This document shows positions 53,206 to 63,760 of a stretch of 64,000 bases of DNA, one piece after another. The DNA is from Ophiura sarsii (Eukaryota; Echinodermata; Ophiuroidea; Amphilepidida; Ophiuridae). The position numbers and the translations under genes are program-made. The notes under the pieces were generated by a model. The model was not told the DNA's origin. It did no database searches and saw nothing but the letters and a program-made list of their open reading frames with translations. The DNA is taken from contig CM069455.1 in assembly GCA_035610835.1 (NCBI GenBank), forward strand, positions 46,392,074 through 46,456,073. The letters are read 5' to 3'. Every line of letters begins with the position of its first letter. Positions within the stretch are counted from its first letter, which is position 1.

Positions 53206-56185
53206 GAACATTTATAATGCGCGCAAATCTGCCGAAGCACTCATGGCGCAGTGAGCAATTAAATAAAAGAAACAATGAAACCAGAGCAGAGAACATTATA
53301 CATATACAAATAATGCATACAAAAGCAACAATTATACAATGCAATAAATCACAAAATTAATTGAAACAGCTTAATTATACGCAATATACATCAGATGAGT
53401 TTTTAGGCCAGTTTTGAATGATGAGAGAGATGAACAGGCACGGATATGATTAGGAAGTGAATTCCAGAGCCTAGGCGCAGCAATAGTAAAGGCTCTGTCC
53501 CCCCATGACCGATACGACTTTTCCATAACCAGAAGATTTTTTGATGTGGAACGCAAGCCAGACCGATGGAAGGAATTATCACGAAAATATTGAAACATTT
53601 TAGCATATTATTTTCTTTTTGTTTAATTTGCAGAGGCTAAACACTTTGAATCACAGGTAACTGATTGGAAAAGAAAGTTGAAGAAGAAATATTCCCAATC
53701 AAGGAGCAAGATAAGATTTGGTAGCTTTAGACACTCAATATCTGATACTGATGACATATTTGTTGATTTGAAATTACTTCAAGATGGTCATAACGAAACT
53801 GATAAAGGTGAAACGGAATTCAAATCTTACTCAGAATTATTCACAATAATTGATACAAAGGGGAGAATTTGCAATTATATATTACTACGTGGCATTGCAG
53901 GCAGTGGGAAAAGTACGCTGATTTCAAGAATTGCTTATCAGTGGGCTCAAAGTGATAGAGATTTAGATACTATTGGCAACTTTTGTTTGGTCTTTACTCT
54001 TGATGTAAGAAAATTTGTTGCAGGAGATAATCTTGAGAGGACAATAAGAAATCAGTTACTGCCTGGAGTAGATCCAGATGAAATCTCAAGGGTAATCAGC
54101 CATTTCGGGGCAAATTGTCTTTTCCTTATTGATGGATTTGATGAGCTCTCTCAAACATCATGGAAAGATGAAACACATGTGCTAGATAGTCCGTTAATGG
54201 ATGATGGCTATGTACTTGTAACAACTAGGCATCATATGGTTGACAGATTTTGTCAAAGGTATTTGACATGGATTGATTGCATTCATGTTCAACTATCAGG
54301 GTTCTCTGAAACAAGTGTAAATGCGTACATATTAAAGTTCTTCAAAATCAAACAGAAGTCATACTCCGATGCTGATTTAGTTTCTCAATCCAAATCTGAA
54401 TCTGAATCTGAAACCGAATGTGATCTGGCAAAATCTTTATCAACAAAAATTGAAAAAAATCCAATACTTATGGACTTATCAAAAATCCCAATTCTTCTAC
54501 TTATGCTCTGCCATCTGTGGTTTGACCAAGATGGTGAGCACGATTTACCCGAGAGCTTAACGGATTTATATACTGAAGCAATAAACTACCTTAACAAGCA
54601 TTGGGAGGAAAGAAGATATAGTAAACACAAAGACGAAGTTATGAAAGAATTGGGTCAGGTTGCCATCGATACGTTATTTAAATATAATTTATTTTTTGAT
54701 GCCAAATGTTTACCTGAGAATTGTGTCAATGACGCTTGCCAAATTGGGTTGGTATATGAGGAAGACAAGGACAGACATGAAACGATTGTTACTTTCATTC
54801 ATAAAACATTTCACGAATTTTGTGCAGCGTTTTATTGGGCAAAGTTAGCCAATGAAGATGTAGCAAACTTTCGATCTTACCTTCACAAAATTACCAACAA
54901 TAATGTCAAACAAATGGAATATCTATTGCGTTTTTGTTGTGGATTAAACATCACTGCTGCTAAATCTATTTTTCCGTACGTTATTTGCCTTATAAAAGAC
55001 TCGCATTACACTTCTAAGCAATGGTATATGCCCTATATATTATTCTATGAGACTAAGAGACAAGGGACAGTCATTGATGATATGATAGAAAATGGCTCCA
55101 TATCATGCGCATCGGTTACAAAGGTTAATTTTCAGGATACGGAATTAGGACATGTACAGTGTGATGTACTTATGAGAATGTTGAGTTGTATGCCCTCGCT
55201 TGACAATTTGACACTAAACGATATTGAAATGGAAGATAAGTTTGATGTAAACATATCTAGTGAGTGTAAATCAATTAAGAAATGTATTATAACATATTAT
55301 AGGATGCGTGCTTCTACTAATATGAACACAATGATAACGCTATTGGGGGGTATGCCATGTTTAGAGGAGCTAAGCATGCGTGGTAATGTTAGTTTAGCAG
55401 GGACGGTGGATGCAAATACATGTGTCGCTTGCAAGGAATTGCATATAGAAATGGCGGATATCAATGGCAACACACTGATATCGTTATTGGGTTGTATGAT
55501 GTCTCTTGAGAGGCTGCGAATAAATGCATCTAGGATTTTATATGCTAACGTATCTGTGACGTGTAAATCACTCAAGGAAATAGATATAATTAGAGCAGGT
55601 AGGATGAGCGTGAACACACTAATTAAGTTATTAGAATGTGCGCCATATATTGAGAAGCTGAAAATGAGTGATGTTTTTGTAACGGAAGTTGCGGATGCTC
55701 GCATATCTGTAACGTGTATACTACTCAAGACACTCATTATGGTAGACGATGGTATCGATATGAACGCACTTATTAAGATATTGGAGTGTTTGCCAAATAT
55801 TGAAAATCTGACGATGCGCCGTGTTGGCATTGAAGGGACTCTGAGTGCCAACGTATCTGTAAAGTGGAATTTACTCAAGATTTTCAATGTAGTCACGCCC
55901 GACATTGCTACGTTGATGACGACGTGTTATGGTCTTCAGCCACCTGGTTCCATATTTATAAGACATAATGAATGTGCGCCCTACTATCCGAGAACATTTC
56001 TTAACACAATTGCGAGAATATTGAGTTGTATGCCGTCACTTGAAAAGCTCACATTTAACGATCGCGAGTTATGTCGGGAACATGATTCTGACACTGCTAT
56101 CGTGTGCGAGTATCACAATGAACCAGTGCAAGTCGATCAACATATTTGTTCACCAGGGCTAATGATTTCACTTAAGCAAAAATAG
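43358..56185 (+). CDS. OTU-linker-repeat-NACHT-LRR protein, copy B (gene model)
   Basis: Predicted exons are 43358-43376, 43831-44093, 44479-44740, 48245-48400, 49098-49163, 51960-52139 and 53634-56185. All have GT-AG borders and matching phases; the joined frame is 3498 bases without an internal stop, 1165 residues. Domains: OTU (D54, C57, H177), linkers 182-255, glutamine-spaced repeats 256-315, NACHT with Walker A at 402-410, then leucine-rich-type repeats. It lacks the two linker exons 6132-6227 and 6423-6569 of copy A. That two independently assembled models each close in frame is the best support for a single OTU-to-NACHT transcript. Cytosolic sensor function is inferred from family. 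Confidence 0.8.
43831..44740 (+). CDS. OTU cysteine protease exons, copy B
   Basis: Exon 43831-44093 has 'ADGNCFFHAVLDQ' with Asp54 and Cys57; exon 44479-44740 has 'SKEGEWADAVVLVAMAHML' and 'EWHYRSL' with His177. One residue shorter than copy A ('SSKDQPLML' against 'SSRNQQPLML'). All catalytic positions are kept, so both copies should be active if expressed. Confidence 0.88.
45060..46670 (+). pseudogene. LINE reverse transcriptase, interrupted by stops
   Basis: One main frame encodes 'KSAGPDQIPPRLVKEF', 'LRPVSLTSVFAK', motif A 'LTDLSKAFDLVDH', motif B 'GGIPQCTKLG' and, after a stop at 45912-45914, motif C 'KYVDDLTIAH'. It continues as 'LNRFGLSSKELCVVYGGYVR' with further stops near 46218 and 46353 and compensating frame shifts up to 46670. 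The endonuclease part is absent (5' truncated). Same clade as the fragment at 20840-21330. Inactive. Confidence 0.8.
46930..47510 (-). pseudogene. C-terminal fragment of a second LINE (RTE-like)
   Basis: On the minus strand 'AFKMWCWRKMLGISWKKHK' and 'TNEFVRSQIG' (47365-47072) are followed in another frame by 'GRTRKRGRPKLRWTDGI' (about 47000-46950). This is the tail common to RTE-type endonuclease-reverse transcriptases. Both ends truncated, frame-broken. Confidence 0.7.
48245..48400 (+). CDS. Proline-rich linker exon, copy B
   Basis: Between 'cctacacag' and 'gtaagaaag', 156 bases, phase 1 on both sides. It starts like copy A exon 8900-9049 ('PRSIHTPP') and ends 'PSPYLKRKMAPAASSIS', closer to copy A exon 6132-6227. 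It may be a hybrid of the two, or the ancestral form. Confidence 0.65.
48431..48536 (+). pseudogene. Decayed partial duplicate of the linker exon
   Basis: The sequence 'ccaccaaaccaaagacagtt' through 'cacaagatggcactg' and 'tcaagtaagatg' repeats the 3' two-thirds of exon 48245-48400 but has a TAA right after 'RQL' and lost its acceptor. A skipped pseudo-exon. Confidence 0.7.
48849..48865. repeat. Homopolymer G tract
   Basis: Seventeen G in a row in an intron of the copy B gene. Similar runs occur at 30301 and 35721. Length may be uncertain in any assembly. Confidence 0.9.
49098..49163 (+). CDS. Short Ser/Pro linker exon, copy B
   Basis: Between 'tggtatcag' and 'gtaagtaag', 66 bases, phase 1 on both sides. 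It encodes 'SPPSSSESFQRGSIPPVHE', matching the first half of copy A exon 9700-9810; the second half (Gln-rich) is missing. Weakest exon of the copy B model because it is short, but phase and homology agree. Confidence 0.55.
49982..50062 (+). pseudogene. tRNA-Ser-like sequence
   Basis: 'gtggccgagcggtta' (A box) and 'ggttcgaatcctgc' (B box) with a long variable arm give the layout of a serine tRNA, but acceptor ends do not pair and the anticodon stem is damaged. A pseudogene or SINE head. Confidence 0.55.
50559..51031. mobile_element. MITE with TTA target duplication and GTATACG repeats
   Basis: Ends 'ggctgggttcacatagaagt' and the inverted 'ctcctatgtgaactcagcc', with TTA at 50556-50558 and 51032-51034. 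A 7-base unit 'gtatacg' is repeated about eight times just inside the left end (50578-50640) and scattered inverted through the right half. 473 bp. TTA target and GGC terminus fit PIF/Harbinger-type elements. Absent from copy A. Confidence 0.75.
51130..51203 (+). pseudogene. tRNA-like sequence
   Basis: 'gtctattggttgagtta' and 'ggttcgattccc' are A- and B-box-like. The anticodon loop 'ctttcaa' would read TTC (Glu). Acceptor and T stems do not pair well. A pseudogene or SINE head. Confidence 0.4.
51960..52139 (+). CDS. Glutamine-spaced repeat exon (amyloid-signal-like), copy B
   Basis: Between 'tattgaag' and 'gtaaggaa', 180 bases, phase 1 on both sides. It encodes 60 residues with 'NNVSGHQINVKRQYNVSGNQ' then 'FISKGNQNITLNQ'. 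Glutamines at exon residues 22, 28, 35, 42 and 48 match copy A's 22, 28, 35 and 42 although most other residues differ. Each turn is 6-7 residues with alternating small/hydrophobic and polar positions, as expected for short beta-strand stacking. It has a longer polar tail than copy A. Confidence 0.6.
52140..53170. other. Intron before the NACHT exon, copy B
   Basis: No gene recognised. Short open frames (52732-52935) lack domains. It ends at the (AAT)n tail of the truncated LINE. Confidence 0.5.
53171..53620 (-). mobile_element. 5'-truncated CR1/L2-group LINE
   Basis: The minus strand encodes the C-terminal end 'SWGDRAFTIAAPRLWNSLP' followed by 'SSLSSFKTGLKTHL' (53598-53371), then about 170 bases of 3' UTR and an (AAT)n tract at 53171-53202. 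The 3' UTR end 'catttataatgcgc' is shared with the LINE at 21402-24600. It ends 14 bases before the NACHT exon acceptor, so it sits just outside the splice site. Confidence 0.85.
53634..56185 (+). CDS. NACHT NTPase plus leucine-rich-type repeats exon, copy B
   Basis: 2552 bases, entered in phase 1 as in copy A, stop at 56183-56185. Walker A GIAGSGKST at 53891-53917, Walker B LFLIDGFDEL, 'LVTTRH', 'FIHKTFHEFCAA'. Substitutions against copy A are frequent up to the NLR signature and rare afterwards; from about 55574 to 55946 (14768-15142 in A) the two are identical by eye. The Ser-Glu run is reshuffled ('SKSESESETE'). Confidence 0.9.
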
Positions 56186-56465
56186 CAAGGCCATGAACGG
56201 AGGAGGCATGAGGGCATTACAAAATCTCAATCCAATGTATGCTGATAATTATGTAATGTAGCAACAGTAACAATATAGCCTTATATTGGTTCATGTCATT
56301 ATATCCGAAAATGTCAAGTTTAAGTTGGCCTACATCATTCTTCAAACACTATGGCGTGACGTGAAAGCGTATTATCATGCTCAGTGTAGCTTTAATTGCG
56401 AGTGTCTATTCAATGACAAAAGCACTAATTTGAAACAGACTGTAGCGTCTATGTCTACTTGTTGC
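56186..56465 (+). other. Immediate 3' flank of copy B gene
   Basis: Near-identical to 15380-15612, with about 50 extra bases ('gcactaatttgaaacagact' onward) before the minisatellite. Presumed 3' UTR. Confidence 0.5.
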
Positions 56466-57389
56466 TAGGACCATATACTAGGGTCAATAACTAGGACCAT
56501 ATACTAGGGTCAATAACTAGGACCATATACTAGGGTCAATAACTAGGACCATATACTAGGGTCAATAACTAGGACCATATACTAGGGTCAATAACTAGGA
56601 CCATATACTAGGGTCAATAACTAGGACCATATACTAGGGTCAATAACTAGGACCATATACTAGGGTCAATAACTAGGACCATATACTATGGTCAATAACT
56701 AGGACCATATACTAGGGTCAATAACTAGGACCATATACTAGGGTCAATAACTAGGACCATATACTAGGGTCAATAACTAGGACCATATACTATGGTCAAT
56801 AACTAGGACCATATACTAGGGTCAATAACTAGGACCATATACTATGGTCAATAACTAGGACCATATACTAGGGTCAATAACTAGGACCATATACTAGGGT
56901 CAATAACTAGGACCATATACTATGGTCAATAACTAGGACCATATACTAGGGTCAATAACTAGGACCATATACTAGGGTCAATAACTAGGACCATATACTA
57001 GGGTCAATAACTAGGACCATATACTAGGGTCAATAACTAGGACCATATACTATGGTCAATAACTAGGACCATATACTAGGGTCAATAACTAGGACCATAT
57101 ACTAGGGTCAATAACTAGGACCATATACTATGGTCAATAACTAGGACCATATACTAGGGTCAATAACTAGGACCATATACTAGGGTCAATAACTAGGACC
57201 ATATACTAGGGTCAATAACTAGGACCATATACTAGGGTCAATAACTAGGACCATATACTAGGGTCAATAACTAGGACCATATACTAGGGTCAATAACTAG
57301 GACCATATACTAGGGTCAATAACTAGGACCATATACTAGGGTCAATAACTAGGACCACATACTAGGGTCAATAACTAGGACCATATACT
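56466..57389. repeat. 26-bp minisatellite, copy B (about 35 units)
   Basis: Same unit as 15613-16512. Here the units are very homogeneous, with several perfect-palindrome variants ('tatggtc') at irregular intervals and no deleted units. Confidence 0.97.
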
Positions 57390-58177
57390 CTCTTAAATCA
57401 AAAGATTGAAAATGTCCGTCTTTTACAGATTGACTTTTTACTCAATCTATTAGACTGGAAAAAGATTGATAGATATAATATATATCAATTTTTTCCAGAT
57501 TGACTCAAAGCTACTCATTGTCACGAGTTTTTATCATGTTTTCAAGTAATTTACTGCACTCTACACGTGTGTTTGTACCGTCAATCTCGACTAAACTGTC
57601 AATCTAGAAAAAGATTGAATTCAACACATGCGCAGTTCATGGTAGGTCATATTGGTATCGAAACACTTTGGATTATATATTTATACATTTCAATAATGAT
57701 TCTATCTGCAACATGAACTATTTCATAATTAAATGGCAAGTAAGAACATTAATTCACAAAAAACCTGTACAAATGACCAGTTTTTTGGGAGAATGTCAAT
57801 AAAAAACCCAATGATATTGTTCTTCCAATTGCCAGTCATTTATTCGTGTGTACGAAAATATCAATATGTAGGCTTGAAAATATCAATCTTTTACTACAGA
57901 TTGAAAACTTTTCAATCGAAAAACGATTGAAACTTTCGATCAAATTAATTGAATAGTTCAATCTAAATTCTGGATTGGAAATGTTTTCAATCCAAATTAG
58001 ATTGAACAAACATATCAATCTAATAGATTGATACCTTCAATCTTTTCCACATTGAAACCTTCCAATCCAAAAAAGATTGAATATCAAACTTAAAAGTTTG
58101 TTCCCTCACGGCAATCTATGAAATATTGAAAAGTCAATCTTGTAGATTGAATTTTTTAATCTTTGGAATTAGGAGAG
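57390..58177. mobile_element. Inverted-repeat element inside the minisatellite, copy B
   Basis: 788 bp, orthologous to 16513-17299, with TACT at 57386-57389 and 58178-58181 and one leftover minisatellite unit at 58178-58206. Nearly identical to copy A along its whole length. Confidence 0.75.
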
Positions 58178-58206
58178 TACTAGGGTCAATAACTAGGACC
58201 ATATAC

Positions 58207-59972
58207 CAAGTATTACATGTGCATACATCGATGTGACTGAAGCTGATCTCGTAGAAACAAGTAGAGTACGGTCAGTGCTACACTACCAACATAATGGTGC
58301 GGTAATGTGAACAGAACAGTGCTCGCTGTGTCCGTAAGAGGGAAGCTATCCCTGTTGCGCCTGGCGGCGCGGGCGCTCGAGGGATGGCGCTTGAATCAAA
58401 GTCCGCAAGAGATGATCAAGCACGAATATACGATAGCTTATCAATTGTCCTTAATCATAATTGGTGTGCATGCATTGCATTGTTGTGCGTTGTCGTCCAA
58501 AGCGAATCGAATTTGAGTATCAAAATGTAACTAACACAATTCTTCAAATATTTATATCACTTTCACCGCGACAGGCGTCCGCAGACGACATTCAAAATTT
58601 GTCAAAAATTGCAAGATTGTTCAATTTCATTGCCATATTTGGAATGGGAAATACATTAAAATAAGTACAAACATGTCTAGTAGAAATGATTAGTAATTCT
58701 TGCGATAGAGTTTGGAAGTTGAAAAAGGTTTCTAAACAATCTGTTTTGAAAAAGTTAAAACTAATAGCCGCGTGGAAAGTGTTAAACCAGCGTTATAAAA
58801 TAATCAGATTCAGTTATGACCTTCCTAATGAGTGTGGGCTTTCTTGTTATTCAATTATACCTTGATTGTATTATATACATACATGTATCAAGCATTTTCT
58901 GCACATTTGGTTTAATACCAAGTCAGTACTATTTTACTAGTAAATGTAATAGGCCTATGCTGGGATGGGAGTGGGTGTTAAGTCGCAAATTCCTGAAACA
59001 GGTGACGGGGTAGATCGGTTCCACTGACACCCTTTACGAACATATTGTGAATACATGTCTCCCAATGTATGTATCTTAATCCAACGACCGCCCCTTTATG
59101 TTAACGTGACACTGAATGACCCCATTTTGGATAAACTGCAGGATTCTTGCCGATTTACCAATTTTTGAACCTTGTGACTGAATGACCCCTCTTTGTGTGT
59201 ATAATGTCATACCAACATTGACGCCTATAGTTTTGAACCCTTGCACAATCATTATCCATGTAACTTTCAAAGTTAAGTCCAGAATTATAAGATTCATATG
59301 ACAACAAAGTATACACGGTATTAAAAGCTTATATACACTCATTTAATATTTGTTATACCAACTATGTATTCGTCAAATAAACAGGGTGGTCATTTGAGGA
59401 ATAAGATGCCATTTCGGAAACTTATGTTTGATAAATATAATTATAGTTCGCATAATCTCCACTGATCTTGTTAATTGTGTTGTTAGCTCTGTTGAGGTTT
59501 CGCATCTATAGGAATTATTATAATGTTACACACTTATAAAAAAGGCGAATCAAAAATATTCAGGTCCCGATTTCACTTATTTTCATACATTTCATACACT
59601 ATTACATTTATTAAGCGGTATGATAAGCACATTATTGTTAGCTAATTACCTTCTTTTCATTTCGTTCAATACACTTGTTCTTACGGGATATACGTGTACT
59701 GAGTAGTGAAATCCAACTCAAATTATACGCACACCTTAAAACAAGAATTTATTTTGTTGATATTCTTTCAGGGTTTACATAATACCGTATCATTTATTGA
59801 ATGTAGAATAGGCCAGATGCAATCCCTTGGGGCCATGGATATAGCCATGTGCAACGGACTATAAATGGGAATTGCACCGGCCTATTCTACATTCAATTGA
59901 ATAGGTGCATGATGTCTATTTCATGAAGCAAGTGTGTTTTCTTTCTGAATATCTTAAACACATTTGTTATTA
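58207..59972. other. 3' flank of copy B, no convincing gene
   Basis: Matches 17329-18890. About 290 bases at 59350-59645 are absent from copy A. The hairpin of 18717-18817 is conserved at about 59797-59900. Confidence 0.5.
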
Positions 59973-60314
59973 GAATGAAAGTTAAACTTTCGATCTCAAC
60001 ACAAGAAATATTTACCTGGAATTTGCAGGTGTTACTACACCTTTCACCAGCAGACTAATGACTCGACTCGACCTTTTGGAGGTGTGACGTGGTTCGAGAG
60101 AGGTGTCAAGGAGGCTATTTACATCAGAGCTAACCAACCATCACTCAATAAAGACGGGGGCATGTACAAATTACCAAGAGTCTATGACCCGATTCTGACG
60201 TCACACCTCCAAAAGGTCAAGTCGAGTCATTAGTCTGCTGATGAAAGGTATAGTAACACCTGCAAATTCCAGGTAAATATTTCTTGTGTTGAGATCGAAA
60301 GTTTAACTTCATAC
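59973..60314 (+). mobile_element. Penelope-like element relic with inverted terminal arms
   Basis: The 342-bp insertion is flanked by 14-bp 'cacatttgttatta' repeats (59959-59972 and 60315-60328). Copy A has one copy of that text at 18884-18897. Arms of about 110 bp at both ends are nearly perfect inverted repeats. Between and into the right arm, an open stretch reads 'GVTWFERGVKEAIYIRANQ' then 'PSLNKDGGMYKLPRVYDPIL', typical of the C-terminal end of Penelope-like elements after the GIY-YIG endonuclease. The reverse transcriptase is missing. Confidence 0.7.
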
Positions 60315-60907
60315 CACATTTGTTATTATTCCCGACACAAGATGGCAGCTGAACTGTTACATGGATAACCTCTACATGAATGTATACATTGTAAGCGTAA
60401 CATGCAATTGTTAGTACGAGTAAATTGTCACAAACATTTCCAAGTGGTAGTCCATTATTTTGTAATTGTCCCCATTTACCAATCAGTAGTTGAGCTTTTG
60501 TATTGTAAATATTGTGTTTTGTTTATCAGATTGTTTGTATTGGATAGGGCTGTGATATTATTGGAATAAGTGTCTATTTCCTTGTTTTAATGTTTGGCGT
60601 TTTTTATGCATGTATATATCTATTCTTATTTGTATATATATTCAAAATGTGTATAGTTGTAATCCGTGCAATACTATCTTGTGTGTGATAAATGATGATG
60701 ATAATATACTGTATAAAATAAAATGGAGCTGTATAAGAACATGAGTTTATGTGTTTTTAATGTCCATGTTGTATTCGGTATCATTGAAAATAATGTGAGG
60801 ACTTTTATTATAATATAGAGGATTTACTCGAGATCTCGGTGCAGCGCCACAGTATTGTAATTCGAACACTGTGTTTTAAGATATTGGTCAAAATAGGAGA
60901 TACCATA

Positions 60908-61159
60908 TGTGACGCGATCAAGAGGAATGAGTCGGATGTCGGGGAATCCCAAATTGAGATATGGCCAATTCAAAATGGCGGCTTACATAGGTTTTAATGG
61001 AAATTTATGTATACAATTTGACATAACTTTGGAACAAAACGTTGTATCGACATGGGGTTTTCAGTTTCTGAAAGCTCTAGGTGTCTTCTTTAAAACTGTA
61101 TTAAAAACTCATTTTCGACCAGGGTCGACATCCGACTCATTCCTCTTGATCGCGTCACA
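60908..61159. mobile_element. MITE with 34-bp perfect TIRs and TA target, copy B only
   Basis: Begins 'tgtgacgcgatcaagaggaa' and ends with the exact complement over 34 bases. TA at 60906-60907 and 61160-61161. Copy A has the empty 'taccatattttgg' at about 19904-19916. 252 bp. TA targets fit Tc1/mariner-type elements. The open frame inside is spurious. Confidence 0.85.
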
Positions 61160-61336
61160 TATTTTGTTCCTTAACACAGGAGGATGAAGCACGTGCAAAT
61201 CTGTGAACAAATACAGAGTTACAATATTGTGGCAACAAGTATTTTAATTATACAAGGTGAAGAAATGGTGTAACCGAAACATCATTTTATGGGTTATATT
61301 AATACAAAACGTGGACAAAGTGTACTTAAGTGTAAT

Positions 61337-62615
61337 GGACTGTAAATATGGAGGATTTTTTTAAAATGTTGGCCACGGCCCCGGAATGGAATTTCTTTAT
61401 ACTTTCATATTTGATGACACTTTAGTTAAAACTAACAAATGTGGAATTAATTTTGAAAAATTATTCTCGTTTCCATGGCAACGGCCAAAATACCACTTTA
61501 GGGCTATTTTCCCCATTTTTGCCTTTTTAACCTCACAAATTATCAAATTTGTAAGCATCTATTTATAATAGACAAAAAGTATATGAAATATTTTCTATAT
61601 ATAAGCTGAATAGGTGAATATGTAGATGCTTCACTGAGTGCATAGACATAAATATGGGATATCATGATGGGTCATACCATTTATTTGAAATAGGGGTGTT
61701 TTTCAACTTTTTCAAAGTATACAAATATACCAATTCTGCATAGCTTACAACCCACATGGTAACGCTCCGATTTCAACGTGGACCATGTCATGTTGAGATG
61801 AGACATTAGTCTTATGAAAAATATTAATTTGAGTTTGGGGAAAATACTTCCTGAATATGCAGTGTTGCCAGATATTTTCACAAAATTTCACAATTCCTTC
61901 AAAAGCTAACGCATGTTTCGCTGTGTTTAATGATATGAAACCGGAACCTTAAATTCACAGCGAGATGTTAATTAGAAGAACATTTGATATTATAATAAAT
62001 TTGATCAATTTAAATGGTCAGTGTTGCCAGTCATTAACTTAATGGGTGTTGCCATAGCAAGTAATATGATTACAGATTACGTTTTCAACGTGAAAAACCC
62101 TTATAACCCCAAATATGTTGTCATGTGTACTCATTGTAATCACATATTAATTGTAAATCAATTGGTGTTCACCCCAAAATGTTTATTTGTGTTTGTGGAA
62201 AGCAAAACAGTGTTGCCAGTCTTTTACCTATTTTCTAAAAAAAATCAATATAAATCTTACCGTAAGTTAAATACTACGGAAATGAAAAATCAACTTTACA
62301 TGCAACATTAGGAAAAAGTAAACCACAGTAGGATTTAAAAACATGTAAAGACTACAAATACAACTAAATACAAATGATTACATTATTATGACACGTTTGA
62401 CTTGCCATACACCTCGGCTACGGGCTGTCTTTACCAATTTGAATACATGTGCCATGATTGTGATCTGAGGGATTAGTCTTAGATATTAGTTGGGTATCTA
62501 CAAAGGGTTAGTGTGCACCCCCAGGCCTCCCCAAACCAACTTTTTTACTTCCTATCATGATCCTTAGACATAATCAGGATGTTACCAACAATATTTTCAT
62601 AATTCTAAGGGGCTA
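61337..62615. other. No gene recognised, right of copy B
   Basis: AT-rich unique sequence. 'cagtgttgccag' or close variants recur at about 61859, 62019 and 62209 without clear periodicity. Open frames have no domains. Confidence 0.5.
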
Positions 62616-63690
62616 TGCAAGATGGCGTCCAAAATGGCCGCCCCAAATGGTCAAATCTCATAAAATGACATGTATAGCAATCAATTTGTATGGTGAAAGT
62701 GTAGTTTTAATAGTGGGATGTATGTTTTAGACCACTAGATACTCATATCCAGAACTCTTGATTTGTTAACACACCTATATCCAAGATGGCCGCCAAAATG
62801 GCCGCCAAAATTCTATATAAAAATTCGCATTTTTAAACCAACATGTATGATCTGAGTATAGTTTTAACAATGGAATGTATGAGTTAGACCACTAAAGACT
62901 CATATCTAGTATTTTTGCTTTGTTAACATACTTTAAAACCAATATGGCCGCCAAATTAAATCAAATTAATGGCCAAAACTGGTCAAAAGTGGTCAAAATT
63001 CCATAAAATAGCATAATATCAACCGAAATGTATGATGAAAATATAGTTTTAATGATGGGATGTATGTATTAGACCACTAGTAACTCATATCTAGTATTTG
63101 TGTTTTGTTAACATACTTAGAAATCCAAAATGGCCCCAAAAATGGGTCCCAAAATGACTGAACAAGTTGTTGAAATTCCATAAAATGGGATAATATCAAC
63201 CAAAATGTATGATGAAAGTATAATTATATAGTTTTAACATTGGGATGTAGGTATTAAACCACTAGTAACTCATATCCAGTATATTTGCATTTTAATAACA
63301 TAATTTAAAACCAAGATGGCCACTAAAATGGCCGCTGTAAATGTAAAAATAGTCTACATGAGTGTATGATAATCCAAAATAGATATTGTAAGAGTGTAAA
63401 TTACATCAAATTCACTAAATAGTATTATTCTAAACTGCTAAGCTATTGCTTTTAGAAATAAGGCCCACCTCTGACAATTTTGATTCAGTATCACTTTCCA
63501 AAATGGCTGCCAGAATGGATAAGTTGATGCTAAATGACCTAAAACAATGGTTTTATACCAATAGGCCTACCCCCAAATGTGATGGGACAGTATTCAGTAT
63601 ATCTATGATAAAGCCTAGGGCTGTTACAGATCTATACAGCTTTGAGTAGTTTAACATATCCAAGATGGCTGCAAAAGGTTAAAATAACTG
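62616..63690. repeat. Satellite-like tandem repeat with CAAGATGGC core
   Basis: Units of about 158-188 bases start at about 62616, 62782, 62940, 63126 and 63314, each with 'aagatggc'-type text, then 'aaaatggccgcc', 'gatgaaagtatagtttt', 'gggatgtatg', 'agaccactag..actcatat' and 'tttgttaacata'. Later units near 63500 and 63661 are degenerate. Noncoding. Confidence 0.8.
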
Positions 63691-63760
63691 AAACACAGTA
63701 TTAGTTTATTGTTAGTGTTACATTAGATATGACCAAATAATTATATCTACAGCTTTTAAT

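Larger units (their letters stand above)
42013..61336 (+). repeat. Duplicated segment, copy B
   Basis: Partner of 1-20068. Matching begins at about 42013 ('tccacggagg aatgaagttc' against base 11 of the window) and ends at about 61336. The offset drifts from about 42000 at the left to about 41230 at the right because each copy gained different insertions. The left part matches patchily and the part from the C-terminal repeats through the 3' flank matches nearly perfectly. Confidence 0.9.
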
